Shown piece after piece: positions 43,382-52,539 of a stretch of 64,000 nucleotides of DNA (the first letter of the stretch is position 1; every line of letters starts with the position of its first letter). The DNA comes from Candidatus Zixiibacteriota bacterium (GTDB lineage: Bacteria; Zixibacteria; MSB-5A5; GN15; FEB-12), in NCBI GenBank assembly GCA_022571985.1, contig JACZWU010000009.1, positions 59,684 to 123,683 on the forward strand, in the 5' to 3' direction. The translations under genes and the position numbers were made by a program. Under the pieces are notes generated by a model. It was given only the letters and a program-made list of their open reading frames with translations, was not told the DNA's origin and made no database searches.

Positions 43382-43900
43382 TCAAATCTCCTTAGTTATT
43401 TCTTCAACAACTACCGACAAGTCCTCTCCCAATACCAGAGTTACTGCCGGTGACACATCTATATCAATCGGTGCTCTATAGACAACTTTGGAATTATCAA
43501 TACCTATTTTCTCCGCAACCAATTCAGCTATCTTTGTATTCTTCTGGCGGGAAATCACTAGACTTTTGTGCAATAAGCGACCTTCGAGCGCTTCCATACC
43601 AACAACAGATATGGCCAAATCCTCACCCCTATAGTCTGTCAATTTATTGGCCACAAATTCCGCGCTTAACAGATTCCCTTTGGCATATACAATCTCAACA
43701 TCAGCCTGATTTGCAGGAACCTGCTTCTCTACGGTAATACCAGAAGTCAGCTTTATCAAGAACGTTATCTCATAAATCGTATAGGCCGCTACCAGAATAA
43801 TTGCCAGATAACCGGCATATCTAAGTTTACGAAGAACTGCCTTGACTCTCCTGAGATTTGATAGTTTGCCTGGTTGAAATATATTTATCTTATTTGACAT
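43382..43900 (-). CDS. Membrane-anchored LytR_C-domain protein
   Basis: The protein of 172 residues has a basic cytoplasmic tail, one transmembrane segment (about residues 29-50) and an extracytoplasmic LytR_C-like domain: VEIVYAKGNLLSAEFVANKL, KIAELVAEKIGI, VTLVLGEDLS. In other bacteria this domain follows the LytR-CpsA-Psr domain or stands alone, often next to rsfS as here. Its role is not established. Confidence 0.78.
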   Translation of the reverse strand: MSNKINIFQPGKLSNLRRVKAVLRKLRYAGYLAIILVAAYTIYEITFLIKLTSGITVEKQVPANQADVEIVYAKGNLLSAEFVANKLTDYRGEDLAISVVGMEALEGRLLHKSLVISRQKNTKIAELVAEKIGIDNSKVVYRAPIDIDVSPAVTLVLGEDLSVVVEEITKEI

Positions 43901-43970
43901 TGACTGTTTACAAAGGTGGGAAAACGGGGCGAATCGGGAAACAAAAAAAATCTATTATTATTTTGGCTCT

Positions 43971-44441
43971 TTACCTGTAGGAGAACAACCCCCTTCTGTA
44001 ATAGTTAGAATTGTAATAGGGGTTACCCATATACTCCTGATACGAAATACTCATCTGAAAATTCTTGGAGGGGTGATAGTCTATTGTGAAGCCGGGCAGG
44101 AAAGTCGTATTACTGGTCTTGCCACCAGTCCAGAGCGAGCTGGGATCGTGGGCAATGCCAAGATTCATATTTAACGACAGCTTCGAAGAAAGCTCATAGA
44201 AAATATTAGTATTAAAAATTCCCAGAGAAGAAGAACCCACGCCGCCTGAGAAATATGTAACCGAATAGCTGTGCGACCATCTGATTCGTGAAAGGTCCAG
44301 CAGCGAAAAAGACGTCTCGACCGGAGGAGCCCCGTAACTGTCTCTGGCTATATCAGGTTTCGTTTGAGCCTGCTCTACAAACTGAGCCGAAACCGGCAGG
44401 GCCAAAAGGACCAATGCTAAAATTGTAAATATGTTTTTCAT
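43971..44441 (-). CDS. Small outer-membrane-like protein of unknown function
   Basis: The start was placed at the ATG at 44441, giving a signal peptide (MKNIFTILALVLLALPVSAQ). The mature part of about 137 residues alternates polar and hydrophobic residues (SHSYSVTYFSGG, LSLNMNLGIAHD, FQMSISYQEYMGN) and ends FSYR, like a small beta-barrel. I recognise no family. A promoter at 44458-44486 gives a very short leader of about ten bases. Confidence 0.6.
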   Translation of the reverse strand: MKNIFTILALVLLALPVSAQFVEQAQTKPDIARDSYGAPPVETSFSLLDLSRIRWSHSYSVTYFSGGVGSSSLGIFNTNIFYELSSKLSLNMNLGIAHDPSSLWTGGKTSNTTFLPGFTIDYHPSKNFQMSISYQEYMGNPYYNSNYYRRGLFSYR

Positions 44442-44457
44442 AACTGAAATCTCTATA

Positions 44458-44486
44458 AATCTATGTGGAAATTGTCGTTTAGTCAA
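44458..44486 (-). promoter_or_regulatory. Promoter of the small outer-membrane-like gene
   Basis: TTGACT (44481-44486) and TAGATT (44458-44463) are spaced by 17 bases. The expected start lies about ten bases before the ATG at 44441, supporting the shorter reading frame. Confidence 0.5.
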
Positions 44487-44580
44487 TATAAAACCCGTTT
44501 CATATAATTATCGGCTGGCAAGATAACTTTCAATAGTTAAACGTAATTATGCTCTTATTTGTGTCAAAAAAACATGAAAA

Positions 44581-45324
44581 TTATGCCCTGTTTCGGAATT
44601 TCTTCTCTAACTCTTCAAGCTGCTCAATTGAGTTGATTCCGCAGACTTCGTCCCGGTTTTCAGCTTTGACCACCGAAACCTTTAAGCCATTGCCATTCAT
44701 TAGCTTAATAACATCAGTCAGATAGTATTCACTTTGGGCATTGTCACTTTTGACTTCTTTAAGCCATCTGAAAAGCTGCTGATTATCAAAGCAAAAAGTA
44801 CCGGAGTTTATCTCTTTAATTTCAAGTATTTCCGGAGTAGCCTCTTTGTGCTCAACTATAGCCTCTAACTGGTCTGTATTTTTTATGCGGACAATTCTGC
44901 CATAGCCGGTGGGATCATCGAAATCGGCTGATAAACAGGTCGCTGCTGATGCTGACTGTTGGTGAATTTCAAACAGATTTTCTATGGTTGCCGCAGACAA
45001 AAAAGGAACATCACCCAGCGCCACTAAAGTAGTGCCATCAAAATCCGAGAGAATCTCAGCGGCCATCTGTACCGCGTGGCCGGTGCCAAGCTGCTCACGC
45101 TGCCAGACGAACTGTACGCCTGAATCGGCCAGCTCTTTTTTGATTTCTTCACCCTGATGACCTATGACCATAACAATCTTTTCAAATTCGAGCTTACTTA
45201 GTTCATCTAAAAGAACTCTTATCATGGGCCGGCCGTTAATCGGATGCAGAACTTTGGCTAAGTCCGATTTCATCCGTTTGCCTTTGCCGGCGGCAAGTAT
45301 TACGGCTGCCCGTTTAGTTGACAT
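44581..45324 (-). CDS. GlmU N-terminal-type nucleotidyltransferase, no acetyltransferase domain
   Basis: The 247 residues contain the pyrophosphorylase features LAAGKGKRMKS, KVLHPINGRPM, QREQLGTGHAVQ, VALGDVPFL, GYGRIVR, INSGTFCFD and EYYLTDVI, all close to the N-terminal half of GlmU. The C-terminal left-handed beta-helix with the acetyltransferase is missing; the gene ends soon after the nucleotidyltransferase fold without sign of frameshift. It probably makes UDP-GlcNAc or a related UDP-sugar from the sugar-1-phosphate. Confidence 0.85.
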   Translation of the reverse strand: MSTKRAAVILAAGKGKRMKSDLAKVLHPINGRPMIRVLLDELSKLEFEKIVMVIGHQGEEIKKELADSGVQFVWQREQLGTGHAVQMAAEILSDFDGTTLVALGDVPFLSAATIENLFEIHQQSASAATCLSADFDDPTGYGRIVRIKNTDQLEAIVEHKEATPEILEIKEINSGTFCFDNQQLFRWLKEVKSDNAQSEYYLTDVIKLMNGNGLKVSVVKAENRDEVCGINSIEQLEELEKKFRNRA

Positions 45325-45372
45325 ATTTGAAATTATTAAAAGTAATCTTTTTGTCTCTGACTTTTTTCAAAA

Positions 45373-45726
45373 TCAGATTTTGACCGGCCGATTATTGGCG
45401 TCAACATGGACAACCACCGGCTGGTGCCCCTCGGCTTCATCTTTTTCAATAATACCGTAAGCTATTATTATGACTATGTCCCCTGGAAGTCCCCTGCGGG
45501 CGGCAGCGCCGTTTAAGATTATCTCACCTTTGCCGGCCTCACCGGGAATAATATATGTCTCAAAGCGCTCACCATTGGTCACATTACAAATTTGAACCCG
45601 CTCATAACGTACCATATCGGCCTGTTTGACCAGATCGGAATCTATGGTTATAGAGCCGACATAGCCGGTATCGCCGCCGGTTATGGTCGCCCGATGAATT
45701 TTTGATTTACAAACAGTTATCTGCAT
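45373..45726 (-). CDS. panD: Aspartate 1-decarboxylase proenzyme PanD
   Basis: PanD makes beta-alanine for pantothenate. The start was set to the ATG at 45726, so that the self-cleavage site falls at Gly24-Ser25 (GYVGSITID) as in E. coli; Ser25 becomes the pyruvoyl group. KSKIHRATIT, NVTNGERFETY and GEIILNGAAARRG match the family. The length of 117 residues is normal. panC lies upstream, separated by a repeat-rich gap. Confidence 0.95.
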   Translation of the reverse strand: MQITVCKSKIHRATITGGDTGYVGSITIDSDLVKQADMVRYERVQICNVTNGERFETYIIPGEAGKGEIILNGAAARRGLPGDIVIIIAYGIIEKDEAEGHQPVVVHVDANNRPVKI

Positions 45727-45753
45727 AAGACGGGGAATATAGTTAAAGTGCAT

Positions 45754-45982
45754 AGCAAATCAAGCCTAGCCTGGTTAGAGGGCAACGGACGTTCTTACAA
45801 GTCATCCTGAGCGAACATAGTCACCACTTGCTCGTGGGAGTCGAAAGGTGTACCAGGGAGTCAGGACCACGCCACGGAGGCGGGTCCTGACCTACAACAG
45901 AATATTATCAATCAGCCGGACATTATTCCGTGGGCGGCCGCCAAAGGCGTGCCCTCGTATGCCCCTTTTCTTAGCTCAATAC
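45754..45982. repeat. Cluster of dispersed repeats between panD and panC
   Basis: Three elements are packed here: a unit starting GTCATCCTGAGCGAAC near 45802, a palindrome 45860-45891 (GTCAGGACC...GGTCCTGAC, followed by CTACAA) also found at 63561-63591, and a 38-base unit at 45930-45967 (GTGGGCGGCCGCCAA...TGCCCCTT) also found at 63637-63674. A copy of the panC 3' end lies at 45902-45926. Confidence 0.7.
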
Positions 45983-46017
45983 CTACAGCCGCATATTATC
46001 AATCAGCCGGACATTAT
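45902..46017. repeat. 25-bp direct repeat of the panC 3' end flanking a repeat element
   Basis: The same 25 bases occur at 45902-45926 and 45993-46017. The second copy encodes the end of panC (NVRLIDNM); the first lies beyond its stop. The 66 bases between them hold the dispersed unit at 45930-45967. Confidence 0.75.
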
Positions 46018-46825
46018 ACAGCCGGACGGCCAGGCTGCAAATAGTAGATTTGTCTGCTCTGGAAACCGGTTTGAGGCTGTCAAATTCTGTAAATGCTATA
46101 TAGTCTATTTTTGCTTTTGGCGAAGTCGCCTTTATGACCGCCCGCATCTCGCCTTTTAAAGCTCTGACATCTTTGATGCCCGATTTGACCATCTCTTGGG
46201 CCGTGCGAAGAGCGTAATAGAGACAGCAAGCCTGGTGACGCTGTTCGGCAGTAAAATATCTGTTACGGGAGGACATGGCTAAGCCGTCTTTTTCACGCAC
46301 AGTCGGCGCGATTACAAATTTTAGGGGGTAGCCCAGATCTCTGGTCATCTGTTTTAATACTATCGCCTGTTGAAAATCTTTGGCTCCGAAAACAGCGATA
46401 TCGGGTCGGGTGATATTAAACAGTTTGGCGACAACCGTAGTCACCCCCCGAAAATGCTGCGGCCGGCTTTTACCTTCGAGTGTTTTGCTCAGTTTTTCGA
46501 CAGTAACATAAGTCTGAAAGTTATCGGGGTAGATATCAATCGCTTTGGGGATGAAGACAATATCGCCGCCGGCTTTTTTAATTCTGGCCATATCGTTTTT
46601 TTCATCGCGGGGGTATTTTTTGTAGTCTTCTTTGGGGCCAAACTGTTTGGGATTGACGAAGATAGAAACGATGACAACATCAGCAGATTTCTTTGCTCTC
46701 TTAACGAGCGACAGATGCCCCTCATGCAGATTGCCCATAGTCGGCACTAGTGCGATTGTTTTGCCTCTGGCAGCTAACTGCTTTGCGGCTTTTTGCATTT
46801 TAGTTATTGAGCGGATGGTTTGCAT
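45983..46825 (-). CDS. panC: Pantothenate synthetase PanC
   Basis: PanC joins pantoate and beta-alanine with ATP. Motifs: VPTMGNLHEGHLSLV (HxGH-type), VSIFVNPKQFGP, ARIKKAGGDIVF, VFGAKDFQQ, and KDGLAMSSRNRYF. The C-terminal RLIDNMRL is complete although a duplicated copy and a repeat follow the stop. The length of 280 residues is normal. Confidence 0.96.
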   Translation of the reverse strand: MQTIRSITKMQKAAKQLAARGKTIALVPTMGNLHEGHLSLVKRAKKSADVVIVSIFVNPKQFGPKEDYKKYPRDEKNDMARIKKAGGDIVFIPKAIDIYPDNFQTYVTVEKLSKTLEGKSRPQHFRGVTTVVAKLFNITRPDIAVFGAKDFQQAIVLKQMTRDLGYPLKFVIAPTVREKDGLAMSSRNRYFTAEQRHQACCLYYALRTAQEMVKSGIKDVRALKGEMRAVIKATSPKAKIDYIAFTEFDSLKPVSRADKSTICSLAVRLYNVRLIDNMRL

Positions 46826-46843
46826 TTGGGAACTAAACTGAAT

Positions 46844-47989
46844 CTAATTTTGCGACTGGCCACTCTCCGGCCGCTCGTCAACTTTCGGGTTGACGTGCTC
46901 TTCTTGGTAAAACAAAGGTTTTTCGTCGGCGATGTTGTAGTCGTCTTTGAGTTTGCGGATAATCACCACTGCCCGCGCCTGAGCGGTGGCTATGACAGAA
47001 AACATATAACCGAAAATCGAAGCAAAAATTACGAAGAGCATAAACGCCATAAAGTACGAAACCGCGCTGTCGGCTGTGCTGCCCCTCGACCACGAAGCGA
47101 CGCTAATGCCCCAGTCTATGCCTTCAAAGATGTTAAACGTATAGACGGCGACATCGGATTTGACCGGCAGATGATTAACACCGCTCTTGACCAGATCGGA
47201 GATATTGTCACCGCCGCCCAGTGAACTTGACCAGGTCAAAAACTGCACCGCCCGAAAAGCAAAATAAGCATATACAAAGCCGAACACTTTGGCCGCTGCT
47301 GCGGATATTATGGTATAAAAAGTCCAGCGAACCGGCTGGCGGATAATAGTCGAAAATGTTTCTAAGATAGAGTCGAATGTTTCGCCACTACGATTCGCCG
47401 CCGCCACTGCCGGTAAAAGCAGTACGGATAAAATAAAAACCAGAACAATGAAAACGGTTAAGATAGCTATGACAAATCCAGGCAGGACAAAAAACGCTGC
47501 ATAAACCCACTCGCCGATAAACGGAATGCGGCCAATTAAGCCATAAATAAATATAAAAAAAATTATCATCAGAACGAAAGCGATTATCGAAATCTCTGAC
47601 AATAAGAGCTGCTTGAATCTGTCAAGCGCAAAGCCAATCGATTTTCTGATGCCTAAAAAGGGATAACCGCGAATAGCTTCAATTTCAAAAGCGGCCACTG
47701 CTGTCATGCCGGTCATGACTGCCAGCAGCGCGAGTATTACGCCCGCCCAATAGACGATAGTAGCGGCTAAGCCGCCAAAGCTGAAATTTTCAAACGGGAA
47801 AAAACCGTAGACCGAAAAAGCCCGCCCTATTTTTTCACCATCGATTGCCAGCGCGACATAACAAAACAGGTCGTATAACGCCAGCCCCGCACACAAAAAT
47901 AGCGTCATCACCAGAATCCGTTTGGCGGCCAGCGCCGAAGCCGGAGCGCTCAGGATATCCCGATAATCATATTTTAAGGGAAACTGCAT
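46844..47989 (-). CDS. Polytopic membrane protein of unknown function
   Basis: The 381-residue protein has about seven hydrophobic segments, with long ones at residues 24-48, 74-106, 133-154, 165-200, 232-255 and 333-357, and an acidic, hydrophilic C-terminal tail (DEKPLFYQEEHVNPKVDE). I recognise no family motif. Basic and Phe-rich loops such as YPFLGIRKSIGFALDRFKQ suggest a plain integral membrane protein. It lies between panC and a DRG-like GTPase on the same strand. Confidence 0.7.
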   Translation of the reverse strand: MQFPLKYDYRDILSAPASALAAKRILVMTLFLCAGLALYDLFCYVALAIDGEKIGRAFSVYGFFPFENFSFGGLAATIVYWAGVILALLAVMTGMTAVAAFEIEAIRGYPFLGIRKSIGFALDRFKQLLLSEISIIAFVLMIIFFIFIYGLIGRIPFIGEWVYAAFFVLPGFVIAILTVFIVLVFILSVLLLPAVAAANRSGETFDSILETFSTIIRQPVRWTFYTIISAAAAKVFGFVYAYFAFRAVQFLTWSSSLGGGDNISDLVKSGVNHLPVKSDVAVYTFNIFEGIDWGISVASWSRGSTADSAVSYFMAFMLFVIFASIFGYMFSVIATAQARAVVIIRKLKDDYNIADEKPLFYQEEHVNPKVDERPESGQSQN

Positions 47990-48059
47990 AGACTAAATCT
48001 TGGCCTAACTCGCTCCCAAGTCAAGCGCATAATTGGCAGTAGATTTTAAGGATTCAAAA

Positions 48060-49058
48060 TCAGATATGGAATTCCAGTATGTCTTTGTCTTCCAGCACAA
48101 AATCCTTGTGTACTTTCTGGCCTTCGTATTTGCCTTCGCCCCAAACCTTGGCAAATTTCAGTTTGCTGGCAAAATCTTTGTGAAGCTCGTTGGCGGCCTC
48201 TTCGACTGTCCCGCCCAGATGCAATATAAGCGGGTCTTTGTAATCCGGTTCATGCCCTGCCCGCTTGGTGTAAACCCGCATCACGCCCAGAGATTCAAAA
48301 GCGGTCATCTTAAAGGCGTCGAGGCTGTCGTCGTCGAGTATTGAAGTGGCAACCATGGCAAAATGCGGAAACAGTTCTTCTAAGTCTTTTAGCTTATGGT
48401 GACTCTCATCTTCGTAAAACTTGTGAGCGCAGACAAAAGCTTTCTTGCAGACAATGCGCGGGTCGTCGGATCTGTCGGACGCTTTTGCTTTTAAGACAAT
48501 TCTTTTCTCCTGGAGTTTATCGATTATGAATTTCAGATCATCTATCATATTCTCTGCTGAGAGATCGGCTACAATTACAGTAATATCGGCGTTGCGGATT
48601 AGACCGCCCAGATAGTTCTCGTACGAATCAGGCGAAATTGGCGGTGTGTCTATCAGCTGCAGCTGCACGGTGTCGAAGGCTATCATGCCGGTCATCGGCT
48701 CACGGGTAGTGTAGGGATAATCGGCCACCAGCGGTTTGGCATGAGTCAGGGAATCCAGAAGTGACGATTTGCCCGAGTTTGGCGCTCCGATAAGTATAAA
48801 CTGCCCGGCCCCTTCTTTGACAATATGGTCAAAGGCTTCGACCTGACGCGCTCCGTGAACGCCGCTGCCGGGGGTCTCTATCTGTTTTTTAAGTTTGGAA
48901 ATCTTGGCCTTGAATTCGGCCTGAAGTTTATCCGTGCCTTTATGCTTAGGCATCATGCGCAGCAGTTCCTGGGCCATACGCAGCTTTTCGCGCGTATCTT
49001 TTTCGGCCTTAAATTCTCTGTCGAGCTCGTAAAATTGGGGCGGTAAATTTGCCGGCAT
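48060..49058 (-). CDS. DRG/Obg-like GTPase with C-terminal TGS domain
   Basis: An N-terminal helical region (residues of about 15-60) precedes a G domain with G1 GAPNSGKSS, switch region YPYTTREPMTG and G3 DTPP in place of DTPG; the helical insert and order match the DRG branch of Obg GTPases, common in archaea and eukaryotes and scattered in bacteria. The G4 motif NKxD is not recognisable. Residues of about 255-332 form a TGS domain (MRVYTKRAGHEPDYK, LHLGGTVEEAANELHKDF). A ribosome- or RNA-linked role is likely but inferred. Confidence 0.82.
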   Translation of the reverse strand: MPANLPPQFYELDREFKAEKDTREKLRMAQELLRMMPKHKGTDKLQAEFKAKISKLKKQIETPGSGVHGARQVEAFDHIVKEGAGQFILIGAPNSGKSSLLDSLTHAKPLVADYPYTTREPMTGMIAFDTVQLQLIDTPPISPDSYENYLGGLIRNADITVIVADLSAENMIDDLKFIIDKLQEKRIVLKAKASDRSDDPRIVCKKAFVCAHKFYEDESHHKLKDLEELFPHFAMVATSILDDDSLDAFKMTAFESLGVMRVYTKRAGHEPDYKDPLILHLGGTVEEAANELHKDFASKLKFAKVWGEGKYEGQKVHKDFVLEDKDILEFHI

Positions 49059-49111
49059 ACTTACTTAATACAATATAATTGTGGATTATACAATAACGAT
49101 TGCAAGAGAAT

Positions 49112-50284
49112 TTAGCGCCGGTTGCGGCCTAAAATATGAGACAGGCACTCACAGACATAGTCAATATCGGATATCTTTAGAAGCGTGTGAAGAGGCAGGC
49201 TGACTACTTCTTTTCCGGCTCTGGCAGCATTGGGGAAATCACTCGCTTTTAAGTTCAGAGCCTGGCGGTAGTAAGACAGCTCGAATATCGGCTGATAATG
49301 GACACCGCACTGGACACCGAGTTTTGACATTTCAGCTATAAATCTGTTACGGTCAATTTTTAAGCGTTTGAAATTAAGCTGAATAATAAACAGATGCCAG
49401 GAATGACAAATCTCAGCTGCAACCGGCGGTAGTTTGATAAAGTCCGACAGCTGACTTAGGTTTTGCAGATACCTGCCCGCCAGTTTTTTTCTTTTTTGCT
49501 GATTTTTTTCAAAATTTTTCAGCTCGCCAATCCCAAGCGCAGCGTGGATATCTGAGAGGTTGGCTTTGTAACCGAATGCAGGCACATCGTAGCCCCAGCC
49601 GCCCGATTTTTGCCGCTGAAAAGCGTTACTGCTCAGGCCGTGCCTGGACAAGAGCCTCACTTTTTCGATAAGCTTTTTGTTTTTTGAGGCGACCGCGCCG
49701 CCTTCGGCTGTGGTAACATTTTTGGTCGGATAAAAAGAATAAATAGAAACATCAGCCAGCTCGGGCATAGTCTTGCCTGCGTATTTTGATCCGAGTGCGT
49801 GTGCCGAATCAGAAATAAGTTTTAGTGAATGAGCTTTGCTGAGTTTTTTAAGGGCGCTATAATCAGCCGGAAATCCGGCAATGTCTACCGGAACAATCGC
49901 CTTTGTTTTTTTAGTGATCTTCCGGGCGGCAGCTTCGGCAGAAATATTCAACGTATCAGAGTTTATATCAGCCAGCACAACTTTTGCACCGGCTAACATT
50001 ATTGCTTCAACCGTGGCTACAAATGTAAACGGTGTAGTTATGATTTCGGCATCTTTTAAATCGCCGGTGGCTTCGAGCGCCAGATGAAGCGCCGCGGTGC
50101 CCGACGAGACTGCTGCTACATAAGGAACGTTTAGCAATTTCGAGAGCTCTTTTTCAAATGCTGCAACTCTGCTGCCGGTAGAAAGCCAGCCGGAAGCCAT
50201 GACATTATTGACTTCTTTTTTGGCTGCGCTCGACAGCTTCATATCAAACAGCCGAATCGTCTTTGTAGTTTTGCGCTGACTCAT
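49112..50284 (-). CDS. DegT/DnrJ/EryC1-family sugar aminotransferase
   Basis: This PLP enzyme converts a keto-sugar nucleotide to an amino-sugar. ASGWLSTGSRVAAFE, VSSGTAALHLAL, TPFTFVATVEAI, ISDSAHALGSKY and the lysine motif SFYPTKNVTTAEGG are present. The length of 390 residues fits. The start lies 41 bases inside the preceding glycosyltransferase gene; ATG at 50242 would cut away the usual IRLFD start. It belongs to the polysaccharide operon with a second aminotransferase at 51421. Confidence 0.92.
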   Translation of the reverse strand: MSQRKTTKTIRLFDMKLSSAAKKEVNNVMASGWLSTGSRVAAFEKELSKLLNVPYVAAVSSGTAALHLALEATGDLKDAEIITTPFTFVATVEAIMLAGAKVVLADINSDTLNISAEAAARKITKKTKAIVPVDIAGFPADYSALKKLSKAHSLKLISDSAHALGSKYAGKTMPELADVSIYSFYPTKNVTTAEGGAVASKNKKLIEKVRLLSRHGLSSNAFQRQKSGGWGYDVPAFGYKANLSDIHAALGIGELKNFEKNQQKRKKLAGRYLQNLSQLSDFIKLPPVAAEICHSWHLFIIQLNFKRLKIDRNRFIAEMSKLGVQCGVHYQPIFELSYYRQALNLKASDFPNAARAGKEVVSLPLHTLLKISDIDYVCECLSHILGRNRR

Positions 50285-51335
50285 ATATCAATCTGTCATA
50301 AAGTTTCGACATAGCCTCAAGCGAACTTTCCCAGTCGTAATTCTCTTCAACAAAGTCATAACCGGCTCTGCCCATTTGACGACATTTTTCAGGGTTTTTA
50401 GCAAGCTCGATTATTGCCTTGGCCAGTGCCATATGGTTTTCCGGCTGCACCAGTATACCGGTTTCAGTATCGATTACAACTTCAGGGACTCCGCCAACAT
50501 TGGAGGCTACTACCGCCCGCCCGCAGGCCGATGATTCTACTGCTGCCACCCCGAAGCTTTCGGCGCGCGAGGGCATCACCATAAAGGCATGCTCTTTTAT
50601 GAATGAATAAATCCCGCTGTGATTAATATGACCGACAAACTGTATGTTATCACTTAGCCCAAGTTTTTCGGTGAGTTTTTTTAGAACAGAGGTCTGAGCG
50701 TTTTCGGCACCGGTCAAACTCAATTTTATATTCGGGATTTGTTTTTGAACTTCAGCCATGGCCTTAATGAGAATATCCGCGCCGTAGACCAAACGATGAT
50801 TTTTGATAAAGCAAATCTTTATGGCCGTACTCTGCTTTGATTCAACAATACTCTCAGGGATAGTCACGCCAAAAGGGATTACACTAATCTTATTATCTGC
50901 ACTACCAATCAGTTTTTCCGTTTCTTCTTTTAAGAATCTGCTGGTAGCAGTTATATGGTCAGCTTTTCTTAAAACCCTTTTTGTAATAAGACGTGCTATC
51001 AAGTTGTTTGATTTTTTGTCAATGTCGCTGCCCCAGACTGAAACCAGCAGCGGGCGCACCCGGCAGCTCAGCCCCAGTAGACCGTTTCCGGCGGCATAGT
51101 GAGCGTGTACCAGATCTGGCTTAAAAGAATCTGCTTCTTTGGCCGCGCGTGAAAGCTGACTGAGATATGATAGCTTGCCTTTTCTATGAAGATTGACTGT
51201 CTCAACAGATGACAGCGGCCCTCCACCTACTGATACCAGTTTGATTTCAAAATGTTTGTGGCTCAAACCCTCGCACCAGCGCTGCACGTGCACCGAATCC
51301 GACCAGCCGAATATGAGAATGCGACGCTTAGACAT
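50244..51335 (-). CDS. Glycosyltransferase family 4 protein
   Basis: GT-B fold with LIFGWSDSVHVQRW, DLVHAHYAAGNGLLGL, SVWGSDID in the acceptor half and HAFMVMPSRAESFGVAAVESSACGRAVVAS in shorter form as the donor-binding EX7E region. The length of 363 residues is usual. Overlaps at both ends place it in the operon with the two aminotransferases and export genes. It should transfer one sugar of the repeat unit; which one is unknown. Confidence 0.9.
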   Translation of the reverse strand: MSKRRILIFGWSDSVHVQRWCEGLSHKHFEIKLVSVGGGPLSSVETVNLHRKGKLSYLSQLSRAAKEADSFKPDLVHAHYAAGNGLLGLSCRVRPLLVSVWGSDIDKKSNNLIARLITKRVLRKADHITATSRFLKEETEKLIGSADNKISVIPFGVTIPESIVESKQSTAIKICFIKNHRLVYGADILIKAMAEVQKQIPNIKLSLTGAENAQTSVLKKLTEKLGLSDNIQFVGHINHSGIYSFIKEHAFMVMPSRAESFGVAAVESSACGRAVVASNVGGVPEVVIDTETGILVQPENHMALAKAIIELAKNPEKCRQMGRAGYDFVEENYDWESSLEAMSKLYDRLIYESAQNYKDDSAV

Positions 51336-51420
51336 TTTTATACCAATGATTTCCGCTGATTTGTCTGCTTTTAAATTTTGAAGGACTATTGTCCATGAAC
51401 TGAGGATATTTGAATTGTTG

Positions 51421-52527
51421 TTAAGAAGCCAGCTTCTTTATTGTTTCAATTACCTTAGTTTGCTCGTCGTCTGTCAGCTCAGGATAAACCGGAATAGAGA
51501 AAACCTGTTCGGTCACATCGTTTGTTACTTCAAAATCTTTGGGATTGCAGCCGAGGTCGGCAAAACAATCCTGCTTATGAAACGGAACCGGATAATATAT
51601 GGCATGACCAATCTCCGCATCTTTTAAGCCGGCCATTATCTTTTCGCGTTTTGGTGAGGCCAGAGTGTACTGGTTATATATATGAAAGGTATTATAATCC
51701 ATTACTTTGGGGGTGGTGACCGCCTGAACTTCTTTGAAGGCTTCGTCGTAGCGCCTGGCATGTTCGATTCTTTTTTCTGACCATTTGCGCAAATACGGAA
51801 GTTTTACCAGAAGTGTCGCCGCTTGCAAAGTATCAAGGCGGGAATTATAACCGACTATCCGGTGATAATATTTCGGTTTCTCGCCATGAGTGCGCAGCAT
51901 TTTACACTTCTCGTATAACTCTTCGCTGTTGGTTACAATCATACCGCCATCACCGGAACCGCCCAGATTCTTGGACGGAAAAAACGAAAAGCAGCCCAGA
52001 TCACCAATCGAGCCAGAGAGCTTGCTTTTATATTCGGCTCCGATAGACTGCGCCGCATCTTCTATGACTTTCAAATTATGCTTTTTAGCAATCTCCATTA
52101 TCGGGTCCATATCCGCCGTCTGTCCAAAAATATGAACCGGTACGATCGCTTTTGTTTTAGGTGTGATTGCTTTTTCCAAAAGTTCAGGATTTATATTGTA
52201 ACTGTCAGGCTCTATATCTACAAAAACGGGGCTGGCACCAAGACGCGAAACAACTCCGGCGCTGGCAAAAAACGAAAAGTCGGCGGTGATTACTTCATCA
52301 CCCGGGCCGACATGGCAGGCTCTCAGACTTATTAGCAGGGCGTCTGTGCCAGAGGCCACGGCGATTGCATATTTGGTGTGGCAGTATTCGGCAATCTTTT
52401 GCTCAAGCTCAGAAACTTGCGGACCGAGAATAAAAAGTTCCGTTTTAAAAACTTCCGCAATGGCCGCGTCCATCTCTTCTTTGAGATAAGCGTATTGTCT
52501 TTTTAGATCTAAAAGTGGTACTGCCAT
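51421..52527 (-). CDS. DegT/DnrJ/EryC1-family aminotransferase
   Basis: A second PLP aminotransferase of 368 residues: VPLLDLKRQYAYLK at the start, VASGTDALLISLRA, IEDAAQSIGAEYK and the lysine motif FSFFPSKNLGGSGDGG. It is close to the WbpE/PglE-type enzymes that act on UDP-3-keto sugars. Together with the acyltransferase directly downstream of its partner at 52540 it suggests a C3 N-acyl amino-sugar; the dehydrogenase and dehydratase needed are not in this window. Confidence 0.92.
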   Translation of the reverse strand: MAVPLLDLKRQYAYLKEEMDAAIAEVFKTELFILGPQVSELEQKIAEYCHTKYAIAVASGTDALLISLRACHVGPGDEVITADFSFFASAGVVSRLGASPVFVDIEPDSYNINPELLEKAITPKTKAIVPVHIFGQTADMDPIMEIAKKHNLKVIEDAAQSIGAEYKSKLSGSIGDLGCFSFFPSKNLGGSGDGGMIVTNSEELYEKCKMLRTHGEKPKYYHRIVGYNSRLDTLQAATLLVKLPYLRKWSEKRIEHARRYDEAFKEVQAVTTPKVMDYNTFHIYNQYTLASPKREKIMAGLKDAEIGHAIYYPVPFHKQDCFADLGCNPKDFEVTNDVTEQVFSIPVYPELTDDEQTKVIETIKKLAS

Positions 52528-52539
52528 TACTGCCTGTGT

